Source: Colletes latitarsis
Taxonomy: Eukaryota > Arthropoda > Insecta > Hymenoptera > Colletidae
NCBI RefSeq assembly: GCF_051014445.1
Contig: NC_135137.1
Span: forward strand, 34,473,501-34,537,500
Length of the DNA stretch: 64,000 nt
Direction: 5' to 3'
The position numbers and the translations under genes are program-made. The notes beneath the pieces were generated by a model. That model did no database searches and had not been told where the DNA came from. It worked only from the letters and a program-made list of their open reading frames with translations. Below, in pieces: positions 37,301 through 47,191 of the stretch (position 1 is its first letter; every line of letters starts with the position of its first letter).

Positions 37301-38491
37301 GGCAGTGCGTTACGATAGTGTAATAGATTACGAGGCGAATATATAAACGGACTTTCCTTCCCGCCAGGAAAAGGAGTATAAAAGTCAGGGATCTGTAAAC
37401 GATCTGACACCTATGTACTCGAGTATAACCACAAGGGTAGATAACAGTCTCTTTTGCATTTACGGTGCACTAATCGTAAAATGCTAATGCGCGCGGGTAG
37501 GTAATTATGAGGCACGGAAGAAATCCACGGTCTTTTACAACCGAGATATCCGAGGCTCCAATCTGTTAAACTCGCAACGAATTTTACTCCGAAAGGGATA
37601 AGGGGGAAAAAAGTTTTCTCCCTCCCAGTACAAAGACGAAATGTACTGTTAAGATCTCCATGCTGGAGCAGCGAACATTCTTTTGGAAAGTTGTCTGTCG
37701 GACGGTCGAAACTTTGGAGGAACCCTGGCCGACAGATGCACGGACGAACAAATCACAGGGAAATGATTTTCGATTTTGGACGAGTGCGTCGCTCCCGGGC
37801 GCGGGCTGCAAGAATCAAATCAAGCAAAGTGAACAGGAACACGGGAACGAAATAAAAGGCGGTGTAAAATCCGGAAATAAACTCGTTTAAGGGCAGCCGA
37901 AGCGAGAGATAAAGGTGTCGGTCCACGCTCGCCCGGAAATTGATATTCGCACAAGAGTGTCGGTTAATCGAGCGAGCGAGAATCGTCGTTCCGACGGACG
38001 ACGAAACAAAAGGCGCGGAACACGATTTTTCATTCGCGATCGACCCTCGACAAGCCAACTCGATGGATAACCACGTTTTTGCGAGGCTCCGAAGGGCGGA
38101 CAGGAAGAAAAAACGAGAGGATATACCAGGGTCCTTAAAGGGGTTGCGCGATGTTTCCGCTTTAAAAGATTATACCGGTTTGGAGTCGCTAAATATGCAT
38201 GGACCTCTAAAAATTAATTTCCGTGGAACCTCGTGTTCGAAAAATATCTGTTGTATCTTATTTGTACGCTACAAAAATATTTGCAACCTTAACAAGAGCT
38301 GCTTTGCCTCTCGACGTTTCTTCGGTACTTATTTCTTTAATATTCGCGTTCTTTATAATATGTTGATTCCCTTCGTAATATCCAATTAGAGCTGAATTGT
38401 GGAAATCCTCTTTTCCTGCTAAGTGTCTTACGCGCCCTGCGGCGCGTTAATACTTGCCGCGTTTAAGATCAAGGCGAAATATTATCAGTTA
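34301..38491. other. Mixed unique sequence, no gene seen
   Basis: Open frames on both strands at 34302-34772, 36309-36650 and 36613-37074 (153 codons) were read. The last has a Ser/Asp/Glu-rich middle (residues about 60-85), but its ends are Arg-rich and no domain is recognisable. I cannot support a gene. No repeats stand out before 38492. Confidence 0.5.
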
Positions 38492-38635
38492 AAATACAGA
38501 GTGTCGACGCGAAATCGATTGTCCGTTATTCTTATGATTTCAATCCATCGACGTATCCCGTCGAAATACAGAACATCGAGGTGGAATCAATTCTCCGTTC
38601 CTCGAAGATTTCAATCCATCGGCGCATGGATAAGA
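38492..38635 (+). repeat. 72-bp tandem duplication, two copies
   Basis: AAATACAGA at 38492 recurs at 38564, and GATTTCAATCCATCG at 38536 recurs at 38607, giving a 72-bp unit with one 1-nt indel. Identity is roughly three-quarters by eye, so the duplication is older than the 200-bp pair at 4.4 kb. The unit length is a multiple of three, and an unrecognised plus frame across it shows a 24-residue internal repeat (YRxSxRN...ISIHRRIPS-like). I take this as a consequence of the duplication, not evidence of a gene. Confidence 0.88.
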
Positions 38636-38969
38636 AGTTTTATCGATGTTTTGTAACTTCGAACACGATGTAGCCCCTTAAAGAGAACGAACGATATCCC
38701 GAATTTATAAGCCAGTGGCGTCACAGCCAGCTGGGCCTTCAGCCAGACCGAACCAACCCTCTGGTTGTTTCCTATCTCGAATGTCTCTTCTTCTTCTTAC
38801 GGAGGCGCGCGCGAGCCAGAACCCGTGGCTTTACATTATGCCGTACATTACGCATTACATTGCCCCGTACGTTTCTCCAAAGGATGCTGGCGCGGAATTT
38901 AGAACAGCGTACGAGTGGGTGCTGCAGCTCTCGTGTAACACATCGCCAAATCGACTTTCTTACGACCCT
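38636..38969. other. Short unique interval, no gene seen
   Basis: Plus frames run through this interval and the following hairpin, but no features suggest that they are coding. Confidence 0.4.
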
Positions 38970-39013
38970 GTACGTTATCCTTTACGCGCGATACTCGCGC
39001 GAGGATAACGTAC
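38970..39013. repeat. 44-nt near-perfect hairpin with 3-nt bulge and 3-nt loop
   Basis: The outer stem GTACGTTATCCT (38970-38981) pairs exactly with AGGATAACGTAC (39002-39013). After an unpaired TTA (38982-38984) an inner stem CGCGCGA (38985-38991) pairs exactly with TCGCGCG (38995-39001) around loop TAC. All 19 base pairs are perfect. It lies 335 bp after the 72-bp duplication and about 440 bp before element copy B. It is too short for a typical animal microRNA precursor. It could be a structured RNA motif or a cruciform-forming palindrome. Confidence 0.92.
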
Positions 39014-39453
39014 CGACTGGTTGCTCCAGCATTTTCGTGGAAAGGCTCTTCTTTCTCTCCCCCGGTGACAAACTGTCGCGGCTTTTATGCGCTTTGCGCG
39101 ATCCAGCCGATGCACTCCGGTATAGCTTCCCGAGAACGATCGCCGCCATCTCTTTCGGATGGAACAGTGCGAATATCCTGCTGTCTCTTCAACGCCAGTC
39201 TCGCGTATATGTATTTACTTTGACGCTTTTCCAAGCTGTCCAAATATCGCGATCGACTAAATAGCTTCTCTATCTGAGAAGAGTTAAATAGAAGAGGGGC
39301 GCTTTAAAACGCTCGAAAGAGAGGCGTGTAATTTTTTAGCAGTGGTTAATCTGTTCGTAACTGAAAGTTCGCAAAAGTTAGACTTCATTTCTGCAACTCG
39401 AGTTTATGTTTTAGATTGAGTTCACGTTCTTGCAGTCATGTTATAATATTGCG
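39014..39453. other. Non-coding flank of element copy B
   Basis: Mixed, then AT-rich. Nothing supportable apart from the tail of chance frames. Confidence 0.45.
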
Positions 39454-40016
39454 TATAAAGGTTGTTCGACCACACCTGAGAAAAATTTTAATGGGAGATT
39501 CTAGAGGCTAAAATAAGACGAAAATCAAGAACATCAATTTGTTGATTTCGGCTTCGTAAAAAGTTATTAAAAAATTAAATTAAAAGGTTTCAAATTGTTC
39601 TGAAAAAATTATTTTTAACTAGGGGGCTTAATTACAATCACTTTTTGTCATTACACATACTCACGAAATCCTATACACTTTCGAGAAAAAAAATTCTTTA
39701 CCGAAACTACAATGTCTGACTTTGATATTCCAATTCCCCTGAAATTTCAAAAGTTTTCAAATCATTCTGAAAAAATTATTTTCGACAGCGGGGGTCAATT
39801 ATAATCATTTTTTATGAATACACATACCTTCGAAATTCTACGTACTTTTGAGAAAAAAAATTCTTTACCGAAAATACACTGTGTGGCTGGGAATGTTTCT
39901 ATAACTTTTTAACGAAGCCTCAATCACCAAAATAGCATCCTTGATTTTCGTCTTATTTTGGCCTCTAGAATCTCCCGTTAAAATTTTCCCCAGGGGTGGC
40001 CGAACAACCTGTATAT
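39454..40016 (-). mobile_element. Terminal-inverted-repeat element, copy B (about 563 bp, inverted)
   Basis: The left end is TATAAAGGTTGTTCGACCAC. The right end, read on the other strand, starts TATACAGGTTGTTCGGCCAC. The two ends match for about 110 bp, through GATTCTAGAG, AAAATAAGACGAAAATCAAG and GGCTTCGT. Two copies of the roughly 125-bp internal repeat (about 39588-39712 and 39760-39886) match the reverse complement of those in copy A, so this copy is inserted in the opposite orientation. Compared with copy A it lacks most of the roughly 390-bp middle segment. There is no transposase frame. The edges show TATA on both sides. Confidence 0.8.
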
Positions 40017-42200
40017 CTATTAAATTAATACACTTATCTTTGTCTTGGCATTAATGTAAATTGCCATTGCTTATCTTGAGTCCACGACTTGTAAAAATAA
40101 GAGAATTTTTGCAGAAAAATCGGAAAAGATCCGCGACTAAATGGAAGAGCTCGGGTCATTGTTTACAATAGCGTAAATAACGCGGTATCTCGAAGCCAAC
40201 AGCAACGGTCTCAACGAGTTCCACGAATGATAACGCGGCATCTATCTAAATGGAGTCGAGCAAGGGAGGACACGCTATCTGATCTAGTCCGTTACCTTGA
40301 CACTGGAGATTAGCCCCGCTCCCCTTATTCTTTTTGGAATCGGTCTGAAAATCCTCCCCCATTCGCCCAGGGGAGCGTTAAGCACGTTCCTGTCGTCATT
40401 CAGACGTCAAAAGCACGTAATCGCGGCTCGCTCGAGCGAACGTCCATAAAATGCAGCGTTTCGACGTTGCATTTGATGACAACATTCAGTAAGTATTAAG
40501 CAAATCGTGCGAAATATAAAACAGCTTTGTGGGAGGAGACCGAACGTGCTACACGCGTCGTTTGAAACCGCACAAAATCGAAAAACGAACGCAAACGAAA
40601 GACGTGCGTCACGGGAGAGAAAATATTTGCCAACGGATTATCAACCAGCACGAGAAAGGGACTATTTGCTATATGACATATTCAAAGCGGCAAGATTTTC
40701 ACAATTCAGTCAACTTTTGGGTATATATTTGCTCCTAAAGTAAAACTTTGAATTTAATTTGAACGAATTAAATGTACGAAGAGCTCGGTGTAAAAGTAAT
40801 ACAAGTATATTTTTATCTAAAATCGAAACACGTACAAGAAACGATACGAGAATGTCTCTATTCTATAAATATATCTATTACGAAACAAAAAAAGTTTGGG
40901 ACAATGAAAAAGAATATTTTGCTACGTATAAAAATTTTGTTCGCGATATTTTAGCGCCCGGAAAACGAACATGAACCATGTTTCGATCAGTTTTATTTTA
41001 CCGTATACGTACAATTTGACTTTTTTTTTTCTATGCGCGAGAATGAAACGAAAAATTTTATGATGTGTACTAGAAATCGAAGTAATTTCGCGCTGAGAAA
41101 AACCCGTGGAAATGCGCGAATCAGAGGCGTGAAATTAAATAAAAGTAAACCATTTTTTAGCGAGGTTCCATGCATTCATCATACGCTATCGTGAACAGAA
41201 GACCTCGACAAATACGTTTTGTTTGCTATTTCACGCGATAAATTTCAAAAGCATTTTATCGTCGGTCATTTATTGTTGACTCAGCGGAGAAAACTGGGCC
41301 CTGAATCGATGTAACAAACGGTAAAATATCATAGCTGCCAAAGCCGTTTGAAATTAACAAACATTCACCGTCCGTATCGTTCGTTTCATATCGCGTGCAG
41401 TGAAACGACGCGACGTAATGTAAAGTTGCGCCCCAAACAGTTTCGCGCAAAGAAAATGCACGATCGGAACGTGATCGACAAGCTTCATTATAAATTGAAA
41501 CCCGCTTTGAGGACTTAAGTTCAGGCAATTATTTTTCAATACAATGAAACAGTTTTACATAAGTTTCGAAATGCAAGTGTTTCTAAATCAATCGTACTTA
41601 ATTGCGATCTGGTTATATTTTCATTAGATATATTTGATTGAGAATTCCGATGTCCTCAGAAACTTAATACAGATTAGAGGTCTCTATTTCCTGTGTATTA
41701 AAATTTAATTACTGACCCAACTAAATATTTTAAGGGCACGTCTTTAAAATTAACTTTAAAAGAGTATTGCAAGAGGAAAAGTTCTTAACTTCGTGTCTAT
41801 TCTGTGCGTTTCCGGGGAAGGTATTCATGCCCCTAATAAGATTCCTAAAACTGGAATCAACATCGTTAACGAGATTGTACAGACAGCAATATGACACGCC
41901 ACGGAACACGATGAAACGGGTCAGTGGTTCTACTCATCATCCGAGGAACCGAAGCACCCCAGAGGGAGTATCGAGGGTTATTACGGGGAACGCCATCCAT
42001 CCATTCCCATCAGCGGTACATCCACGTTCCGCGTCCGTGAAAAGTCATTCCGTCGAAATCACCGCGCGACGACATAATTTCCGCGATCTCATCAGAGATT
42101 AGAGCGAACAAAAACAAGACAAATTGAAGACGAGACGGACCGTCGTCCACGCAACGAACTTTTCCCTTTTTCGCGACTTCTGCGCGATAAACAAATTCTT
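40017..42200. other. Mixed to AT-rich unique sequence, no gene seen
   Basis: The plus frames at 40507-40743 and 41767-42102 and the minus frame at 41256-41528 were read and are unrecognised. Short direct repeats ATAACGCGGTATCT and ATAACGCGGCATCT occur near 40177 and 40230. Confidence 0.5.
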
Positions 42201-42213
42201 CCCCCCCCCCCCC
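42201..42213 (+). repeat. Poly-C run (13)
   Basis: Thirteen consecutive C after TTCTT. Likely length-variable and a common place for sequencing error. A 139-codon plus frame begins shortly after it (42249) but has no recognisable family. Confidence 0.92.
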
Positions 42214-43482
42214 AGCTTCCTTCCGCGGCGCAAGATCGGACCGAAACTTTGGTTATCCTAGTGCGTGGAACGAGTAACGAGAACCCGTTGGCGGGAATGA
42301 GAAAAAAGAACAGAGCCCAGTCGGTGAAAAAGAAAACAGTGGACGAAGGGACCGAAGGACAGGACGAAGGTGTTAATGTAATCCCGGCCGTGTTTCCGCG
42401 TTTGTCGCTAGTTTTAATCTCCCCCTCGTCTGAATTTGGTATCTCGTTTAAGGTAGACGGAGCGCCAGGAGAGAGTAATGTAATTATAAAAAGGAAGGAA
42501 ACGACGAACGGTCCCGCCAGGGAGATGATGGAGGGTTGGGCACCGGCTTATAATCTAACTAGTCATTGGCATCGAGCCGATATTACGCCGACCATGATAG
42601 ACATTTTTCGTACGAAAAACCTTCAAAACCGATCGTCCCTCGTTTATTACGGTCATGCTCCCGCGTGACAACCTAGCATTAAGAAGGGGGTTCCGATACA
42701 CTGTGTCGATCTAACGTGCCCACTTTATATCTCATCGAACGCAACGAGAACAGGCCACGAGCGTTAATATTCCTGCTCGGACAAAGTGAAATTCGTCGTT
42801 TCCTCTCGCTTTACATAAATACCGACGTTATCTCTTCTACGGGATGATTACTGAACGCCGACACGACGAAACCGCGCATTGATGAAACGCTAATGCGCTG
42901 CAGCGAAGGAAATTTCCTTTGATCCCGTACACGGCCCTTTAATAACCCTCCTGTAAGTAGCATTAATTGGAATCGCAAATGTATATCGTGAGACGGATTA
43001 CGGTTAATCTTGGTACAAAGATTTCCGTAAGATTCTATTTAAATACTGAACGGAACTGCTACTTCTGGGATATAACCGAACGTACGAAAGATGGGAGCTT
43101 TCTATCCGTTTCCCTGCAATATTCTCTGTAAACCTGCGGAGAGCGTTTATGGGTCACTGCTAAAGACCTGTGGAGACCCAGTATTCGGCATTCTAAAGCC
43201 CCGAGTGCTTAAAGACGCTTAAGAATTACCATATCACCGACTGCACGATCTGATTCCACTCGACGCTCGATCGTCGCACAGTGGCAGAAACAAAATCTTT
43301 CATCCGATGTATGAGAATTAATTAGAATAATCCACTTCCCAATACCAGCTTTTAATGCTCCTTTCAGAATAATACGGTCACAATGAATTTGTCTTGTCAT
43401 AAGGAGATTGTCAAAAATCTGATTATTTAAGAGAATTAAATCGTGTCCGATGACTTTGCTGTAAAGTTAGATACACGGTTTT
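42214..43482. other. Unique sequence with one unrecognised frame
   Basis: The plus frame 42249-42668 (139 codons) has a more balanced composition than most here: a Lys/Glu-rich N-terminal third, then a mixed segment with WAPAYNLTSHW. No domain or motif is recognisable and no splice context was convincing. I leave it uncalled. The rest is mixed DNA. Confidence 0.4.
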
Positions 43483-43796
43483 CGTAACCACTCGAATGTA
43501 CTTCTTTTCGTCGTCACGAATAGAACATGCTACTATTCGTAATAAATCACTGGAATGTGTTAATTTTCAAAAGACCAACTTCTTCTTGTACCCAACATTT
43601 CAAATGTGTTTCTTTCACTCGTCGCAAACGAAACATGCTACTTTTCATAGAAAATCACTCGAACATACTACTTTTCTTAGGTAACCGTCCAAATGTACTT
43701 CTTTTCGCGGAGAAAAACGTAATATTTTTCATGGCAACGACGACAAACGCGCTAATCCCCGTAAGACAAATGAAACATACTACTTTCCGTAACGCG
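43483..43796 (+). repeat. Degenerate 30-bp minisatellite
   Basis: Repeated unit close to AACATACTACTTTTC followed by ATAGAAAATCACTCG. Unit starts lie at about 43494, 43524, 43554, 43602, 43632, 43662, 43692 and 43772, mostly 30 bp apart, with diverged or longer intervals at 43554-43602 and 43692-43772. Ten codons per unit make two overlapping plus frames look repetitive (NMLLFIENHS, NILLFLGNRP, NVLLFAEKNV in one of them). The strong unit divergence argues for an old array no longer homogenised. A coding role is not supported. Confidence 0.85.
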
Positions 43797-45302
43797 CGTT
43801 GACGTATCAGAATGGAATAAAAAGCTCTTTCAGTCAGCCATTGGACGAATTACGTATCTCCAAGAAGAAAACTAAAATAACATTGGTAAACGTAAATACG
43901 GGTATACAGTTTCTAACCAACACAAGTGACTTATTTTCCATATAACAGTTTTCTGTCTAGACAATGCTGTTTCCAAGTTCTCTCCGTTTCTTATTCGAAA
44001 GGTTTAAAAGCACAGTGACGATATACATTATGAATGAGAAGGAAATTAACGATACGAGCAGCCACCGTCTATTCAGCTTGCTTTTCCGTTTCGCGGGGAA
44101 CAAAAGGCATCTACGTTTCGCACGGACATTTACACGCGTCTCGTTCCAACTGTAAAATATATGCTCGTCCGTGAATTCACAATAATCCCTCGACATTATA
44201 AATACATCGTCGTTATCCAATTAGCGGTTCTTCGTGTCGCGAATAAACGCCGTTCGACGAGCGTATCGCTTTAAGCCGCGGCTACTTTAACCCGCGGGGT
44301 TCAGGAGCTTAAGACATCGACGATTCGTTTAAATCGACCGACTGCCCCGAACTTTTCTGATAATCCATCGAGCATCCTCCAAACCATCGACAGTTCAACC
44401 TTTCCGCTTCTATTTCTCCCCCTTTAGAGACTCTCTTTCTTCCGCGACGCTGCAAAGATTTCGACGTACAACAGCCGAACGTGCGCGTATAGTTCCGTGC
44501 ACGCGCACGTACACAGAACTGCAACGCGCGGCTCAATTTTAAAGTAGCGCGCAGAAAAGTTGTAAGCAGCTTCCACTGCCGGGGCAGATCGTGGAATAGG
44601 AGTCTGCGGGGACGACGGGGGGCTCTTATGCACGGAGCAACCTCATCGGCTAAGCCAAACTCAACTCAAACTGCGGACTAACAACTCTGCATAATGAGAA
44701 AGTTTGGCGGTTTTCGGTTAAAGAAACTATTCGATTGGAACTTGAGTATCCCGATGCGGCAACGTGTAGTCAGCACAGAAGCAAAAGTCGATAAATGTAT
44801 TTCCGCGGAGTTGCGTCCCCCGTAAAAACAGATCGGCCAACTTCCGCGGTAATTCATGCTCCTGCGAGATTCCCGCGTATCCTTGTTTCGCCGTGCACCT
44901 TCCGACCATCTAATCGAAACAAACTTCCTTTTTATCCATCGAGACGTTTATAACTTAGCCGTTATATCGTGCAATTTATATTGCGGAATTTACTTAACGA
45001 CTTTTTCACTCTCGTCCACTTTAGCGTAATCTGTTCTAAGAAAACGTAGACGTAATACAAGTTTCGTGTATTTTCACTTACTCATGCTTCGTAGTAACTT
45101 CGATAATTTACTCGGTTTAATCATAATTTAATTGTTACGTAAAAGGTACACATTTGATCCTAGATTTCTTCGTTTTTACAGAAAAATATTCCTTAAGTGC
45201 GCAAACAAAGAGAATTGGCTTACATGCTGATTTCGTTTTTTTCGTCTTTTTCGGAACCGTGTAAACAAGCACCTAGGTTGAAAACTACGTGATTCAAGGC
45301 TG
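43797..45302. other. Mixed unique sequence, no gene seen
   Basis: No gene recognised. Complementary arms ACGTGCGCGT (44479-44488) and ACGCGCACGT (44501-44510) form a hairpin, listed separately. AT-rich from about 44.93 to 45.25 kb. Confidence 0.5.
44479..44510. repeat. 10-bp GC-rich hairpin, 12-nt loop
   Basis: ACGTGCGCGT at 44479-44488 is the exact reverse complement of ACGCGCACGT at 44501-44510. It lies in a CpG-rich stretch, where such pairings arise more easily by chance than in AT-rich DNA. Confidence 0.85.
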
Positions 45303-45671
45303 CTAGCATTTGTACAGTTTCGGTTGAATTCCGGTGACTTCGGTAAAACGAATTTGAGTAGCCTTCGGCAATTCGAAACGATCGTGGTTGGGGTTCACAG
45401 GAAATAGAATAAAACCTTCTCTCGCTGATTCGTAAAATTGCATGTAACCGCCCCGTTCTACGGATTCAACCGCCAATCCTTCAATCCCCAAAATCCTATA
45501 TCCTCTTTCAACATCTCCCATTCGATCCTGCGTTACTTTTCTACAATCAGTTACGGCGGTGGGAACAGGATTAGTTATCGATTGGACGGAAAGCATTAGG
45601 CAACCGTGCAGATAAACAGGATTTCTTACTTGAAACAACTCGATATCTGTATAAAACAGGAACTTGGCCAT
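45303..45671 (-). CDS. Candidate small protein or captured coding fragment, family unknown
   Basis: This 122-codon frame is the most protein-like in the window, but I do not recognise its family. The composition is balanced, with moderate Arg, several Gly, Pro, Tyr and Phe, and alternating hydrophobic stretches suggesting beta strands (residues about 2-14, 17-29, 58-70, 75-90). Segments such as RNPVYLHGCLMLSV and GFILFPVNPNHDRF read like folded protein. There is no signal peptide or membrane segment. The frame is open a further 13 codons upstream of the chosen ATG to a TAA, so the true start, or an exon boundary, could be earlier. Both flanks are AT-rich and full of stops, making a coding-like island of about 400 bp. 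No TATA box, splice site or polyadenylation signal could be confidently tied to it. Alternatives are an orphan gene, an exon of a larger gene, a fragment of an endogenous viral element, or chance. No virus family is claimed. Confidence 0.35.
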   Translation of the reverse strand: MAKFLFYTDIELFQVRNPVYLHGCLMLSVQSITNPVPTAVTDCRKVTQDRMGDVERGYRILGIEGLAVESVERGGYMQFYESAREGFILFPVNPNHDRFELPKATQIRFTEVTGIQPKLYKC

Positions 45672-46515
45672 TCCTGAACTACTATAAACGAGCTTCGTCG
45701 CTGATATTTATTCATAATGTAAATTTTCTTTTATTAAATTAATTATTAGTTTAATTAACGTCGAAATCTGTGCTTCCATTTTGCGAAACACAATAACTAA
45801 AAGCATAGGGTTACTAACCGATCGCATCGTTTTACTGCAGTTCGAGCAAATAACGTTCAATACCACGGAATAATATTCGGTAACTTTATACTGTCAAAGA
45901 CAAAGACTAGCGTGAGGGAAACATCGTAAGCTACCTTGTGCCTGCCTGAATCGAGTGGAGATCTGGAAGACAATAAGAGGAGGATGGTAACCGGATCCCA
46001 CGAGATCATTATGTTCGGGGAGTTCGCAACAATCGAGAATTAACGATCTTGGCAACGTTACATGGACGATGCGTTCGCGAAAGCTACTTTGTAACTACCC
46101 GTTAACATGCAGCGTTTAGTTTACCTGGAAACTAAATCGGATATAACGACGTTACGCGAAAGAAATTTAAGTATTAACGTTATCAATCCCGTACAGCAAA
46201 ATGTACAAATTATGCATCGTGAAACACGACTGACCAATGTTCGAGCGAGGCTACCAAGTAATATTTATACTTTGAACGTTCGATTTCAAAGCGGTAGGAA
46301 ATGTTCGTGGATAACTAAAAAATTGGTTAAATTACCGCGACAATCGACACGACTACGCACGATCGGAAGAAATATCGTGTTATTCCACATATGTATAATC
46401 CTCCTACGGAGTCTTACGTCGCCCGGCAGCGAAGAGTTACGATGAAAAACGAACGAAACGAAAAACCGCGCGAACCCTACACGCGGTTGTCTACCTGCAA
46501 GTTCCGGTCCCCTGT
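45672..46515. other. Unique sequence with one unrecognised plus frame
   Basis: AT-rich at 45.68-45.88 kb. The 112-codon plus frame 46107-46445 has moderately protein-like composition (N-terminal half rich in Asn, Val, Thr), but its C-terminal half is Arg-rich and nothing in it is recognisable. Not called as a gene. Confidence 0.4.
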
Positions 46516-46532
46516 GAACAGGTAAACCGGTC
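46516..46532 (+). promoter_or_regulatory. GAACAGGTAAACCGGTC motif, copy 1
   Basis: A 17-bp sequence repeated exactly at 47175-47191. It fuses CAGGTA (similar to Zelda/TAGteam and Snail-type sites of insects), GTAAAC (forkhead-like core) and AACCGGT (similar to the Grainyhead AACCGGTT site). These resemblances are from general knowledge of insect motifs; binding is inference. This copy also has CCTGT 3 nt upstream of ACAGG, making a small dyad. Confidence 0.4.
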
Positions 46533-47174
46533 CAGTGGCCTCCTCAACGACAGAAAAATATAGATGCTCCGAATATTTACACGAAAACATCTCCCTCTCG
46601 AAGGAACAGTATCGAACGATATCGCGCGAACAAGAGAAAAACGTACGACGACTACTTAGGTCTACAACAACTCTTACAAATTTCGCGACGTCCATAAATT
46701 GTGATATGCGTGGCCGCGGTGATAAGCGTAATCGGTTGCCCGATGTCAAATTAATGACGTTGAACCCGTTCTATGGTAGTTCGTTGATTGGAGACACGTT
46801 GGCCAACAAACGCTATAATTTGACAAATAATGGAGTGTAATGAACTGTGCAACGCGTATGCCAATGAACGATTAATTTTGTATTAGTATGAGGTTCCTAC
46901 TTATAATAAGCAAAATAAGAAATAGAAGAACAGCGCTACTTAAACGTTAAATTTAAACCAGGATATTAATTTTAAGCAATATGTTTTCCCACGAGAACCT
47001 GTAGGGGTGAGCGAGTTTTATAGAACGATCGGTTTCAAAAATGTTGAAACAGTCTTCCATTAGTAGGGTTAACGGAGCCCTTAGATTTCAATATCGAAGG
47101 AGAGGAGGCTCGACGAAAAGAAGAGGATCGCCGTATACACGAGTCCGGTAGGCATACCGGGATCCACTGTCTGC
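46533..47174. other. Interval between the two 17-bp motifs
   Basis: AT-rich at about 46.84-47.0 kb. The plus frame at 46535-46840 is unrecognised. No repeat or gene is supported. Confidence 0.4.
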
Positions 47175-47191
47175 GAACAGGTAAACCGGTC
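47175..47191 (+). promoter_or_regulatory. GAACAGGTAAACCGGTC motif, copy 2
   Basis: Identical over 17 bp to the site at 46516-46532, on the same strand. The flanking bases differ (CTGC before, GATT after, against CTGT and CAGT), so the identity ends sharply. This is unlike a decaying duplicated block and more like a retained binding-site combination or a coincidence. Confidence 0.4.

Noticed and set aside
42249..42668. 139-codon plus frame with fairly balanced composition
   Set aside because: No motif or homology recognised and it directly follows a 13-C run; kept only as a remark, since evidence is insufficient for a gene.
46107..46445. 112-codon plus frame near the candidate at 45.3 kb
   Set aside because: Considered as a second piece of the same unit, but it lies on the opposite strand, is Arg-rich in its second half and is unrecognised.
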